Notes: generated by a model not told the origin, from the sequence alone. Positions 52,533 to 61,896 are shown, counted from the stretch's first letter. The stretch: 64,000 bases of DNA from CBDCYS01 sp965226245 (GCA_965226245.1 CBDDCL010000015.1:2790001-2854000); one strand, 5' to 3'. Translations and numbers: made by a program.

Positions 52533-53060
52533 TTCAAGCGGGAAGCGGAGCTGGACGGCATCTACGTGATTCGTAGCAGTGAAAAGAAGGCTGATCTGAA
52601 GGCTGAAGACGCGGTGCGTTCCTACAAGAGCTTGGCCCGTGTGGAACGCGTGTTTCGCTGCATGAAAGGGGCGGATCTGAGGGTGCGGCCGATCTTTCAC
52701 CGCACGCCGGATCACGTGCGGGCGCATATTTTTTTATGCCTGCTGGCCTACTACGTGGAGTGGTGGATGCGCCAAGCGTGGGCGGAGTTATTGTTCGAAG
52801 ACGAGCAGCTGGAGGCTGACCGGCAGCAACGGGACCCGGTGGCGCCGGCACAGCCTTCGGCGGCGGTGAAGAAGAAAAAGGCCCGCCGCCGCACTTCCGG
52901 GGGGTTGCCCGTGCACAGCTTCGCGACGTTGCTCGACGCGCTGGCGACGCGCTGCCAAAACACCTGCCGGGTCGGCGGCGAGGGGAGCGCGGCCACGTTC
53001 GAACAACGGACCGCCCCGACGGCGCTGCAAAAGCGGGCCTTGGAGCTGCTGGGCCTGTAG
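52533..53060 (+). pseudogene. IS1634-family transposase, C-terminal remnant
   Basis: It begins at the IS edge with FKREAELDGIYVIRSSEKK, then EDAVRSYKSLARVERVFRCM, KGADLRVRPIFHRTPDHVRA and HIFLCLLAYYVEWWMRQAW, the usual IS1634 C-terminal half. A basic Ala/Lys linker and the stop at 53060 follow. The N-terminal half was lost with the formation of the IS junction at 52532. Confidence 0.82.
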
Positions 53061-53120
53061 CCAGAAAAGCGAATCTCACCAGGTGCCTTTGCGCCTTAGA
53101 ATCAATGACTTACTGTCGTT

Positions 53121-53945
53121 TTGCCTCTGGAACTTCGGGCTAGTCGGTTTATAATTGATTTCGGGCAGCGGAATCTTGTCGAAGTTCAAGCCTTTCCAGC
53201 GGCTTTTGTACGTGTCGAGGAGCTAGTTCTACCCGATGTTCAAGGCAAGGCCAAGCGGGAGCACCGATCTGAGAAGGCACGTCAACAGCACCTGGACCGC
53301 TGGTGGCTCCATTGGCGTCCACGAGCCGAGTTCATTACTGCTCTGTCCAAATTAAACCGGTATCTCGCTTGTTCACGTGTGACGAAGCGCCCGATCTTTG
53401 TCTTCGCGGACAATCGGATTCGCCCGGGCGACGCAATCCAGGTCTTTGCTTTCCCGGACGACTACAGCTTCGGCATCTTGCAATCTCAAGCTCATTGGCT
53501 GTGGTTCACTACCAAATGCTCAAAACTGAAGTCCGACTATCGTTACACACCCCCGACCGTGTTCGACACCTTCCCATGGCCGCAGAGGCCCAGTAGAAAG
53601 CAGGTGGACGCCGTCGCCGAAGCTGGCCGTCAAATCCGCCGCCTCCGCACCGAAGCTCTCCAGCACATCAAAGGCGGTCTACGCGCCCTCTACCGCACCC
53701 TGGAACTCCCAGGCAAAAATCCGCTGAAGGATGCCCAGGCCGCTCTCGACCAAGCGGTCTTAGAAACCTGCGGCTTTTCGGCCAAGAAAGACTTGCTCGC
53801 ACAGCTCCTCGAACTCAACCTGAACGTTGCCGCCCGGATCGGCCGTGGCGAAGCGGTGGTCGCTCCGGGTGTCCCGCCGGGCTATCCGAACCCGGATGCC
53901 CTGGTCACGTCGGACTGTGTCGGTGAGCCCTCTTCCACTCGCTAA
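53121..53945 (+). pseudogene. MmeI-like type IIL restriction-modification enzyme, C-terminal fragment
   Basis: Reads the target-recognition and C-terminal helical part of an MmeI-like fused methyltransferase/nuclease: FIIDFGQRNLVEVQAFPAAF, HLDRWWLHWRPRAEF, RYLACSRVTKRPIFVFADN, FAFPDDYSFGILQSQAHWLW, KSDYRYTPPTVFDTFPWPQ, GGLRALYRTLELPGKNPLKD. The nuclease, helical linker and methyltransferase catalytic motifs that should precede FIIDFG are missing. The fragment directly follows an IS remnant, so the front was probably removed by IS activity. It is the only restriction-type trace in the window. The 53946-54096 gap holds nothing recognised. Confidence 0.8.
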
Positions 53946-54096
53946 CCGAAGGGCCGACGTGCTCGAGTAGCCCGAGGGTGGCGAGGAAGAAGGTGAACAA
54001 CTGCGAGAGGCGACGAGAACGGGTCGGCCATGTGGCGGGAGGCAATTCGTGGAGGAGCTGGAGCAGCGGAAGCCTACTTCACGCGCGATCCGGGGA

Positions 54097-55725
54097 TCAA
54101 ACGGCCGGTTTCTCGTCGTAGACGCCGAACACTCCTCGCAGGACGCCGCACATCTCGCCCAGCGTCGCGCGGGCGCGGACGGCATCGAGGATCGGCGGCA
54201 TCAGGTTGTCATCGCCTTGGGCGGCTTGGCGCAGGTTGTCCAGCGCTTTCTCGGCCGCCGCGCTGTCGCGTTCCGCGCGCAGTTGGCTGAGTTTGGCCGA
54301 CTGCTTTTCTTCCACCGAGTGATCGATGTAAAGCGTCGGGATCGGTTCCTGCTCTTCCTCGGTGAAGGCGTTGACGCCTACAATTAGCTTCTCTTTGCTC
54401 TCGACGGTCCGCTGGTATTCGTAGCTCGAGCGGGCGATTTCCGCTTGCGGATATCCTTGTTCAACGGCGGCGACCATGCCTCCCATGGCGTCGATCTTTT
54501 CGAACTCTTCGAAGCAGCCTTTCTCCATGTCGAGGGTGAGTCTTTCAACGAAGTAGCTGCCCCCGAAGGGATCAATGACGCCGCTGACTCCTGTCTCATG
54601 AGCAATCACCTGCTGGGTGCGAAGCGCCAGCAGGGCCGCCGGCTCGGTCGGCAGCGCGTAGGCCTCGTCGAGCGAGTTGGTGTGCAGCGACTGCGTTCCG
54701 CCCAGCACCGCCGCCATCGCCTGCACGGCGGTGCGGACCAGATTCACTTGCGGTTGCTGGGCGGTGAGCGAAACACCGGCGGTCTGCGCATGGAACCGCA
54801 GCCGTTGCGAGCGCGGGTCCTTCGCCCCGAAGCGGTCCCGCATCAGTTTGGCCCAGATCTTGCGCGCGGCGCGAAACTTGGCGATCTCCTCGAAGAAATC
54901 GCTGTGGGCGTCGAAGAAAAAGCTCAGCCGCGGAGCGAACTGATCGACATCGAGCCCGCGTTCGACGCCCCATTCCACGTAGGCGATTCCCGCTCCCAGC
55001 GTGTAGGCCAGTTCTTGCAGCGCCGTGGCTCCGGCTTCCCGGATGTGGTAGCCGCTGATCGAAATCGGGTTGAAGCGGGGCGTGTGCCGGACTCCGAACT
55101 CCAGCGTATCGGTCACCAGCCGCATGGACGGCCGGGGGGGATAAATGTACTCCTTTTGGGCGATATATTCCTTCAGGATGTCGTTCTGAATCGTGCCCGA
55201 GAGCTTTTTCCAGTCGGCCCCTTGTTTCTCGGCGGCCACGAGGTACATCGCCCACAGAATGGCCGCCGACGAGGTGATCGTCAGCGACGTTGTGACGCCG
55301 GCCAGAGGAATATTCGCGAACAATTCCTCCATGTCAGCCAGCGACGAAATCGCCACGCCGCATTTGCCGACCTCCCCGGCCGCCAGCGGATGGTCGGCGT
55401 CATAGCCCATCAGTGTCGGCAGATCGAAGGCGACCGACAGGCCGGTCTGGCCATGATCCAGCAGGTAGCGGTAGCGGCGGTTCGTCTCCCGCGGCGTGGC
55501 GTAGCCGGAGAATTGTCGCATGGTCCACAGCTTGCCGCGGTACATGCCGGCGTGGGCGCCGCGCGTGTAGGGGAATTCGCCGGGCTCTCCCAGTTCGCGG
55601 GCGCGGTCGAAGTCCGCCAAGTCAGCCGCTGTATAGACCCGCTGGACAGGCACTCCGGAGATCGTTGTGTGGCGCTGCTCCGCCGCGGGCGTTGCTGGCC
55701 GGGCGCTTTGCTTCGTGGCGGACAT
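54097..55725 (-). CDS. Methylmalonyl-CoA mutase family, large (catalytic) subunit
   Basis: About 542 residues from the ATG at 55725. Mutase barrel segments: GEFPYTRGAHAGMYRGKLWTMRQFSGYATPRETNRRYRYLL, GLSVAFDLPTLMGYD, TIQNDILKEYIAQKEYIYPP, PRFNPISISGYHIREAGATALQELAYTL, SLHTNSLDEAYALPTE, GVIDPFGGSYFVE. The C-terminal B12-binding domain is absent, as in bacterial two-subunit mutases whose small subunit (DxHxxG) is encoded separately; that gene is not here. The family interconverts methylmalonyl- and succinyl-CoA, or isobutyryl-type substrates. No MeaB-like chaperone is adjacent. Confidence 0.9.
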   Translation of the reverse strand: MSATKQSARPATPAAEQRHTTISGVPVQRVYTAADLADFDRARELGEPGEFPYTRGAHAGMYRGKLWTMRQFSGYATPRETNRRYRYLLDHGQTGLSVAFDLPTLMGYDADHPLAAGEVGKCGVAISSLADMEELFANIPLAGVTTSLTITSSAAILWAMYLVAAEKQGADWKKLSGTIQNDILKEYIAQKEYIYPPRPSMRLVTDTLEFGVRHTPRFNPISISGYHIREAGATALQELAYTLGAGIAYVEWGVERGLDVDQFAPRLSFFFDAHSDFFEEIAKFRAARKIWAKLMRDRFGAKDPRSQRLRFHAQTAGVSLTAQQPQVNLVRTAVQAMAAVLGGTQSLHTNSLDEAYALPTEPAALLALRTQQVIAHETGVSGVIDPFGGSYFVERLTLDMEKGCFEEFEKIDAMGGMVAAVEQGYPQAEIARSSYEYQRTVESKEKLIVGVNAFTEEEQEPIPTLYIDHSVEEKQSAKLSQLRAERDSAAAEKALDNLRQAAQGDDNLMPPILDAVRARATLGEMCGVLRGVFGVYDEKPAV

Positions 55726-55873
55726 CTGAATTCTGGATTCGATTCTCACTCAGTCTACAAGAAGTTCTGCTCGCGGCCGGTGATCTAAACGCGGGCTGAT
55801 CTTGGCGGAATACCGCGCGGGAGTGAGCTTGACAGCTTTCGGGAGTAGAATAAATAGAGCGAGGATAGCCAAG

Positions 55874-56425
55874 TTGGCAACAGCAACCAAAACCGTCTCG
55901 TACGAGAAATGGCTCACCATGCCCATCGTCGAGGACGCCATCGAAGAAGTCGTCGATGGGGAGATCCGTCTGATGCCGCCGAACAAGACAACGCACGCCA
56001 AGATCGTGCAAGCACTCACTGCGGCGTTTGTGAGGCAGCTTGATGAATCAAGAATCCAGATCTACGGGTCGACGTTCGGTCTGGTCATTCGCAAAGAACC
56101 CCTGACTTGCCGTGTCCCCGACCTGGCCTTGTTCATCAAGACCAACGTAGTCGAGGAAGACGGATATGTTCATTCTCCTCCCGAGCTAATCATCGAGGTG
56201 CTTTCACCGTCGAATACTCCGGCCAGGGTGCGCGAGAAGCTGCGTGAATACGAAGCCCTTCGCGTCCCTGAAGTCTGGGTATTCTTGCCGGAGGTTCGGA
56301 CGGTTGAGGTTTTTCGCCCGCGGGGCGATGAGCTGGAGAAATCTGCCTTGGTGAAAGATGGACAACTCAGCGCCCAGTATTTCCCCGAAGCATCAATCGA
56401 CGTGACCGCGGTCTGGCCGGACTGA
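55874..56425 (+). CDS. Uma2 (DUF820) family protein
   Basis: 183 residues from a TTG at 55874 with GAGG upstream; an in-frame start at 55802 is possible. Uma2 motifs: YEKWLTMPIVEDAIEEVVDGEIRLMPP, TTHAKIVQALTAAF, RVPDLALFIKTN with the PD-(D/E)xK-like Asp, and PPELIIEVLSPSNTPARVREKLREYEALRVPEVWVF. The fold is nuclease-like, but function is unproven; such genes are often scattered and mobile. It stands alone, divergent from the mutase gene and convergent with the PQQ dehydrogenase. Confidence 0.87.
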   Translation: MATATKTVSYEKWLTMPIVEDAIEEVVDGEIRLMPPNKTTHAKIVQALTAAFVRQLDESRIQIYGSTFGLVIRKEPLTCRVPDLALFIKTNVVEEDGYVHSPPELIIEVLSPSNTPARVREKLREYEALRVPEVWVFLPEVRTVEVFRPRGDELEKSALVKDGQLSAQYFPEASIDVTAVWPD

Positions 56426-56539
56426 GCCCGATTCGCAAGACGCCGTTTCGCCCGCGACGTGGCGCAAGCACTCGTGCTTGCCGCGTCGAGACTCATTTCG
56501 ACGCTTGGCCGCCCTGCACCCGCTGCTCCAAGGCCTCGC

Positions 56540-58162
56540 CTACTCGGGCAACGCAAACGTCAGCAGTGCGCTGCCGGCCGCGACAGCAATATACTGTTTG
56601 CCTCGGAAACGGTAGCTGATGGGCGACCCGCGGACCGAGCCCCCGGTCTGAAATCTCCAAAGGGGCTTGCCCGCGCGTGCGTCAATCGCCATGAAATTGC
56701 CGTCACCGTCTCCGCCGAATACCAAGCCTCCCGCCGTCGCCAGCAGCCCGCTGGCCGATCCGGCGATGAGCTCGAAGTTCCACTTGGTCTCTCCGGTAGC
56801 CGGGTCCACGGCAAGGATCGAGCTCGTCGACGGGTCGCTGGTAATGTTGTCCGTTGTCGAGGCCTGGTACCACTGGCCTTCGATGAAGCCCTGCGAGGTC
56901 TTGTAGAAGATTTGGCAGCCGTTTCTCGAATCAAAGTAATACAAGCCGGTCTGAGGACTATAGGCCGTGGGGCGCCAGTTGTGTCCGCCACCCAATCCGG
57001 GACAGGCTTTGGTTCCGTCTTCGGTGGGATCTTTCCCGGGAATCAGAATCGGCCTGCCATCCATCCCGATGCCGTCGGCCCAGTCAACCTCTGTGTAGGC
57101 CCGGGCGAACAAGAACTTCCCGCTGGCGCGGTCCAGAGCATAGAAGAAGCCGTTGCGGTTGGCCTGGATGACAGCTTTCGTCGGCTTCCCTTCGATCGTA
57201 AGGTCGACCAAGACCGGGTCCGCGACGGCGTCCCAGTCGTGAACGTCATGGGGGGTGAATTGGTAGTGCCATTTCAATTTTCCCGTGTCCGCGTCCAGGG
57301 CGATCAAGCTGCAACTGTAGAGGTTGTCCCCTGGGCGCACGTCCCCATCCATATCGGGACCGGGGTTGCCCGTTCCCCAATAGATAAGATTGAGATCGGG
57401 GTCGTAGGTACCGGTCGTCCAAGTCGATCCGCCGCCCCGCTGCCAGGAATCTCCGCCCCAAGTGTCCCCGCCGGGCTCTCCTGGCGCGGGGATCGTCCAA
57501 AACCGCCAGACCCTTTTCCCTGTTTCCACGTCGTAAGCGTCCAGGAAGTCGCGGGTTCCAAACTCGGCGCCGGCGATTCCAACGACCACCATGTTCTTGA
57601 CAAGCAGCGGCGCTCCTGTAGCGGAATAGCCCTTCTTGTAATCAGCCAGCGTGGTTTCCCACAACGCATCGCCGGTTTTCGCATCGAGAGCGACCAGCGT
57701 GCCTTCATAGTTGACCTTGAAGAGCCTGTCTCCCAGCGCCGCGAAACCGCGATTCGGCTGCCCGCAACAGCCATGCGCCTCCTTGGGAACGTTGGCGGAG
57801 TAGTGCCATGTGGGACGTCCGGTCAGCAGATCGAGCGCCCAGGCGTGGTTCGAGGGCCCGGTGATGTACATCAAGCCGTCGTTGACGAGCGGCGTCGTCT
57901 GGCCCTTCCCTTCGAGCCCGGTTTGAAAGATCCATTGCGGAATCAGGTTCTCAACATTCGAGGTGTCGATCTCGGATAGTTCGCTGTAACGCCAGGCGGA
58001 GTAGCCCTTCCCGTACATCAGCCAGTTCGCGGCGTCTTCCTGCGCCGAAAGCAGTCGCTCGTTCGTAATCGCCTCGGCTCCGAACGCCGGCGTTGCCGCC
58101 AGAAGAACGATCGACGCAAGCACTCTCGCGGCATGTATTGCCGGCGGTGGAAACGTTTTCAC
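56540..58162 (-). CDS. PQQ-dependent alcohol dehydrogenase (module 2)
   Basis: 540 residues starting at a GTG that overlaps the cytochrome stop (GTGA). A signal peptide (ARVLASIVLLAATPAFGAEA) leads the quinoprotein propeller: NWLMYGKGYSAWRYSELSEI, KEAHGCCGQPNRGFAALGDRL with the adjacent Cys-Cys pair, GTYDPDLNLIYWGTGNPGPDM, TPHDVHDWDAVADPVLVD (Asp-Trp-Asp at the catalytic site), and GGLVFGGDGDGNFMAIDARAGKPLW. The extra Asp two residues after the catalytic Asp is the pattern linked to lanthanide-using enzymes; here that is an inference by alignment. The substrate is unknown. Confidence 0.9.
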   Translation of the reverse strand: MKTFPPPAIHAARVLASIVLLAATPAFGAEAITNERLLSAQEDAANWLMYGKGYSAWRYSELSEIDTSNVENLIPQWIFQTGLEGKGQTTPLVNDGLMYITGPSNHAWALDLLTGRPTWHYSANVPKEAHGCCGQPNRGFAALGDRLFKVNYEGTLVALDAKTGDALWETTLADYKKGYSATGAPLLVKNMVVVGIAGAEFGTRDFLDAYDVETGKRVWRFWTIPAPGEPGGDTWGGDSWQRGGGSTWTTGTYDPDLNLIYWGTGNPGPDMDGDVRPGDNLYSCSLIALDADTGKLKWHYQFTPHDVHDWDAVADPVLVDLTIEGKPTKAVIQANRNGFFYALDRASGKFLFARAYTEVDWADGIGMDGRPILIPGKDPTEDGTKACPGLGGGHNWRPTAYSPQTGLYYFDSRNGCQIFYKTSQGFIEGQWYQASTTDNITSDPSTSSILAVDPATGETKWNFELIAGSASGLLATAGGLVFGGDGDGNFMAIDARAGKPLWRFQTGGSVRGSPISYRFRGKQYIAVAAGSALLTFALPE

Positions 58163-58944
58163 GGTCGTGACTCCTCTCTTCCAAGGCCGGCCAAATACGC
58201 CAGCAGGTCGTCGATCTCATGGGCCGTCAAGCTGCTACTGTAGTCGGGCATCAGCGAGCGCAGCTCTCTCTTCATCGAACGGACTTCGCTGGACAAGTAG
58301 GAGTGAAAGTTCTCCTGAGCGTCCATCAGTTGGGCCGAGAAGTTGTCGTAGTTTTTCTCGATGCCTTCGATCTTCCTGCCGTCGAGCGTAACGATCGTGA
58401 GCGTCTGATAGCCCGGGCTGAAATCGTCGTTGGGGTCGGTCATCGACTGCCGCAAATAGGCAACGCTCTTGGAGCGGCCGGCCGTCGTCAGATCGGGCCC
58501 GAGCCGCCCTCCGCGGCCGCCGATGCGGTGACAGCTCCCGCACTGCGCTTTCTCCCAGAAGAGCTTTTCGCCAACCGTGGAATCTCCCGTCACGGGAGTT
58601 CCTTCTTCACTCGCGCTCATCCGGATGTAGCTGACGATGCTCCAGATTGTCTGGTCCGGCAGCCGGACTTCGTAGCCGGCCATATTGGTGCCAGACACGC
58701 CCTCGGCGATCACGCGAAAGAGATCTTCGTCACGGTCTCCAGCCAAATACGCACCCCTCGTCAAGTCGGGGCCGCGGCCGCCTTGCGCGTCGATTCCATG
58801 GCACGGGCGGCAGTAAATGCGAAATGCACCACGTCCGACATCGGCGGCTTCGGCGTCGCCGTGGAAGGGGTTCGTCCGCTCCTGCTGGGCGATGCAAAGC
58901 AGCGGAACGAATGCCAGCACGGCCGGCGGAATTCTCACGGCCAT
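58159..58944 (-). CDS. Dihaem cytochrome c, partner of PQQ dehydrogenase (module 2)
   Basis: 261 residues from the ATG at 58944 (MAVRIPPAVLAFVPLLCIAQQ, signal peptide). Haem sites: FRIYCRPCHGIDAQGGRGPDL and EKAQCGSCHRIGGRGGRLGPDL. The later part (LTIVTLDGRKIEGIEKNYDNFSAQLMD ... SLTAHEIDDLLAYLAGLG) matches the cytochrome of module 1 in order. Its stop overlaps the dehydrogenase start by four bases, so the two are translationally coupled and very probably form an electron-transfer pair in the periplasm. Confidence 0.9.
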   Translation of the reverse strand: MAVRIPPAVLAFVPLLCIAQQERTNPFHGDAEAADVGRGAFRIYCRPCHGIDAQGGRGPDLTRGAYLAGDRDEDLFRVIAEGVSGTNMAGYEVRLPDQTIWSIVSYIRMSASEEGTPVTGDSTVGEKLFWEKAQCGSCHRIGGRGGRLGPDLTTAGRSKSVAYLRQSMTDPNDDFSPGYQTLTIVTLDGRKIEGIEKNYDNFSAQLMDAQENFHSYLSSEVRSMKRELRSLMPDYSSSLTAHEIDDLLAYLAGLGREESRP

Positions 58945-59163
58945 CTTCAGAGCTCTCACGGTCACCACAAACCTTCTGACGGCTGTCCGTCTCTTGGTCC
59001 CAATGTCGAAGGATACAGCTAACGCGAAACCCAGTCAATGCCGGAGCGTCGTTTAGCTGACAGACTGAGCCTGCTGTTTGCCTCGCCGAAGGCAGCGCTA
59101 AAAACTGCAGCAACGTTGAAAACTCGGTTTCCATGTGCTAATGTTCATTTGGAGGAAACTTCG

Positions 59164-60462
59164 ATGTCTGCAAGAAAGTTCGTGTTGTTCGCTGTGTTCG
59201 TGTTCCTGATCGCCAGTTGCGGTAGTCCGCCGCCAGCGGAGCCCGTGCCCGGTTTGAAGGCGTTTGTTGGCGCCACCGTGATGGACGGGACAGACAGCCC
59301 GCCGATCGAAAATGCCGTGCTCGTGGTGCAAGACGGGCGGGTCACGGCTCTCGGCGCGATGAACGATCTCGATGTTCCGCCCGGCGCGGAGATGATCGAC
59401 GTTTCCGGCAAATTCATCACGCCGGGGTTCATTAACACTCACGGACACGTGGGGGCCACGCGAGGCCTCGAGTCCGGCCCTGATGTCTACACGGAAGAAA
59501 ACATCTTGAGCCATCTCGCACTCTACGCCCGCTACGGCGTGACGACCGTCAACAGCATGGGCGGCGACGGGGAAGCGGCCATTGGGGTCCGCGATGCACA
59601 GGAGACGGCGGAACTGGACCGGGCGCGCATCTACGTGGCTGGAGCCGTGGTCGCGGGCGACACTCCCGACAAAGTGCGGGCGGAGGTGGACGCCAACGCC
59701 GCGATGAAGGTCGACTTCATCAAGATCCGGGTCGACGACAACCTCGGGACTTCGAAGAAGATGACCCCCGAGGTCTACCAAGCCGTCATCGACCAGGCCC
59801 ACACGAAAGGGCGGCGCGTCGAGGCGCATCTCTATTACCTCGAAGACGCCAAGGGACTGCTCGAAGCGGGAGTGGACATCGTTGCTCACAGTGTGCGTGA
59901 CAAGGAAGTCGACGACGAGTTGATCAACCTCCTGAAGGAGAAGGATGTGTGCCTCTGCCCTACTCTCGCTCGCGAGGTGTCGACGTTTGTCTACGAGGAC
60001 GTTCCCGAGTTTTTCTCTGATCCTTTCTTCACCAAAGAGGCCGACCCCGCGGTCCTCGAACAATTGAAGGACCCCGAACGGCAGAAGAGTGTCCAGGCCA
60101 GCAAGTCCGCGCAGCAATACAAGAAGGCGCTGGAGATGGCGTCGGCGAATCTCAAAAAGCTCGTCGATGCCGGCGTCACGATCGCGTTCGGAACCGACAC
60201 TGGTCCCCCGGCCCGCTTCCAAGGCTACTTCGAGCACATGGAGCTGGACTTGATGGCGGAAGCCGGTCTGACTCCGACGCAGATCCTCGTTGCCGCCACG
60301 GGCGCCCCGGCACGCTGTCTGGAGCTTGACGACCTGGGATTGCTGCAATCAGGAAAGTGGGCGGACCTCAACGTCTTTGCCCAAGACCCCTCGGCCGACA
60401 TTAAGAACACCCGCAGCCTGGAGTCGGTCTGGATCGCCGGCAACCGCGTTCCGGATAAGTAG
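59164..60462 (+). CDS. Amidohydrolase lipoprotein
   Basis: 432 residues from the ATG at 59164, with GGAGG eight bases upstream. The N-terminus KFVLFAVFVFLIASCGS carries a lipobox (IASC). Metal-site motifs: FINTHGHVGATRG, VDFIKIRVDDN, GRRVEAHLYYLEDAKGLLEAGVDIVAHSVRDKEVDDE, IAFGTDTGPPARFQGYFEHMEL. The C-terminal strand returns to the small beta domain (GKWADLNVFAQDPSADIKNTRSLESVWIAGNRV). It is the intact paralogue of the gene cut by the left window edge. The substrate is unknown; imidazolonepropionase- or prolidase-like enzymes are the nearest types. Confidence 0.88.
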   Translation: MSARKFVLFAVFVFLIASCGSPPPAEPVPGLKAFVGATVMDGTDSPPIENAVLVVQDGRVTALGAMNDLDVPPGAEMIDVSGKFITPGFINTHGHVGATRGLESGPDVYTEENILSHLALYARYGVTTVNSMGGDGEAAIGVRDAQETAELDRARIYVAGAVVAGDTPDKVRAEVDANAAMKVDFIKIRVDDNLGTSKKMTPEVYQAVIDQAHTKGRRVEAHLYYLEDAKGLLEAGVDIVAHSVRDKEVDDELINLLKEKDVCLCPTLAREVSTFVYEDVPEFFSDPFFTKEADPAVLEQLKDPERQKSVQASKSAQQYKKALEMASANLKKLVDAGVTIAFGTDTGPPARFQGYFEHMELDLMAEAGLTPTQILVAATGAPARCLELDDLGLLQSGKWADLNVFAQDPSADIKNTRSLESVWIAGNRVPDK

Positions 60463-60599
60463 CGCGTGCGGAATCTAGTGCAATGCGCCAACCGGACTGC
60501 AACTTATCGTGAGTCGCTTCGTCGCACTGGCCTGCTAGGGGCGTAGAGGAGGCTTTTGCGGTCCGCGCGCACACGTTTCGGCGGTGATGCGGACCATTT

Positions 60600-60702
60600 G
60601 AGTCGCGTTCACGCGGCTTGGTGTTCCTTAGGCCAGTCGTTTTACGGCTGGTAGGCAGACCATTCCAGCCCAGGCTGGCAGCCCGTTTTCAACGGGCTTC
60701 TC
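60600..60702 (+). repeat. Intergenic hairpin repeat (family H), copy 3
   Basis: Three hairpins: GTCGCG-TTCA-CGCGGC, CCAGTCG-TTTTA-CGGCTGG, and AGCCCGTTTTCAACGGGCT. Loop sequences match the 6211 copy while several stem pairs have changed on both sides. It lies in the 430-base gap before trpS, which otherwise shows no gene. Confidence 0.8.
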
Positions 60703-60894
60703 CAGAAACCCGAGACCCTACAAGTTGCGGTACTATTCGCGAGCTACACTAGGCCGGGCCGCGAAAGCACGCCGAACCAGCCCCCTTTGGGCATTGTGCG
60801 TCGCCGCTTCGCAGCGATGGACCGGCGGGAGTGCCGTCCCCCCAACCGCTTGCTTGTTCCCCCCTCGCCTAAGCCCGATAGAATGACAAGTTCG

Positions 60895-61896
60895 ATGGCT
60901 ACGGACAAGAACAAACCTCGCCTCTTTTCCGGCATGCAACCGTCGGGGAACCTGCATATCGGCAACTATTTGGGGGCGCTGAGGACTTGGGCGCGGATTC
61001 AGTACGACTACGAGCCGATCTTCTGCGTGGTGGATCAGCACGCGATCACGGTCTACCAAGAGCCGAAGGGCCTCCAGGAGAAGATCGAAGACGTCGCCGC
61101 GCTCTACGTCGCCGCGGGCATTGATCCCGAGCACTCGGCGGTGTTCGTGCAGTCGTCGGTGGCGGCGCACGTCGAGCTGGCTTGGGTGTTCACTTGCGTC
61201 ACTCCGATGGGCTGGCTGAGCCGCATGACGCAGTTCAAGGCCAAGGCGGAAAAGCAGGAATCGGTGGGGACCGGCTTGTTCGTCTATCCCGCGCTAATGG
61301 CTTCCGACATTCTGCTCTACCAGGCGCAAATCGTCCCGGTTGGAGAGGACCAGGCACAGCACCTGGAGCTGACGCGCGACATTGCGCAGCGCTTCAATTC
61401 GGTCTACGGAGATACCTTCACCGTCCCCAAAACGGAGCTTCCCGTCGTGGGTGAGCGCATCATGGGCTTGGACGATCCCACTCAAAAGATGAGCAAGTCC
61501 GCGCCGGGATCCAATCATGCGATTGGGCTGCTCGATCCACCTTCCCGCATCAAGAAGCTGATCGGCCGGGCGGTGACCGATACCAAGCCGGGCGTTGATT
61601 TCGACGACCTCGGAGCGGGCGTCGCCAACCTCATCACGATCTTCCAGGCATGCAGCGGATGGAGCGACGATCAGGTTCGGGCGAAATTCAGCGGCTCGCA
61701 GTACGGGACGTTGAAGAAGGCTGTGACCGAGGCGGTGGTCGCGAAGCTCGAACCGATTCAGAAGAAATTCGAGGAGCTGACCAGCGACCGGGCGGTCATC
61801 AGGGAACTGCTGCGAAAAGGGGCCGAGCGGGTGGCGCCGATCGCCGAGTCCACGATGAAGCAGGTGCGAGCGCGCGTGGGTCTTTACTCGGGTTGA
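60895..61896 (+). CDS. trpS: Tryptophanyl-tRNA synthetase
   Basis: 333 residues from the ATG at 60895 (MATDKNKPRLFSGMQPSG); the ATG four codons earlier is also possible. Class I motifs: GNLHIGNYLGAL for HIGH and PTQKMSKSAPGS for KMSKS. Family segments FCVVDQHAITV, TGLFVYPALMASDILLYQAQIVPVGEDQAQHLELTRDIAQRFN and GRAVTDTKPG are all in place. It charges tRNA-Trp in the cytoplasm. Length fits the bacterial enzyme, with no missing residues seen. The 170 bases after the stop hold nothing recognised. Confidence 0.95.
   Translation: MATDKNKPRLFSGMQPSGNLHIGNYLGALRTWARIQYDYEPIFCVVDQHAITVYQEPKGLQEKIEDVAALYVAAGIDPEHSAVFVQSSVAAHVELAWVFTCVTPMGWLSRMTQFKAKAEKQESVGTGLFVYPALMASDILLYQAQIVPVGEDQAQHLELTRDIAQRFNSVYGDTFTVPKTELPVVGERIMGLDDPTQKMSKSAPGSNHAIGLLDPPSRIKKLIGRAVTDTKPGVDFDDLGAGVANLITIFQACSGWSDDQVRAKFSGSQYGTLKKAVTEAVVAKLEPIQKKFEELTSDRAVIRELLRKGAERVAPIAESTMKQVRARVGLYSG

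Noticed and set aside
59098..60348. 416-codon frame opposite the amidohydrolase lipoprotein
   Set aside because: The plus-strand gene has a lipobox, metal motifs and a ribosome site; the antisense frame has none of these.
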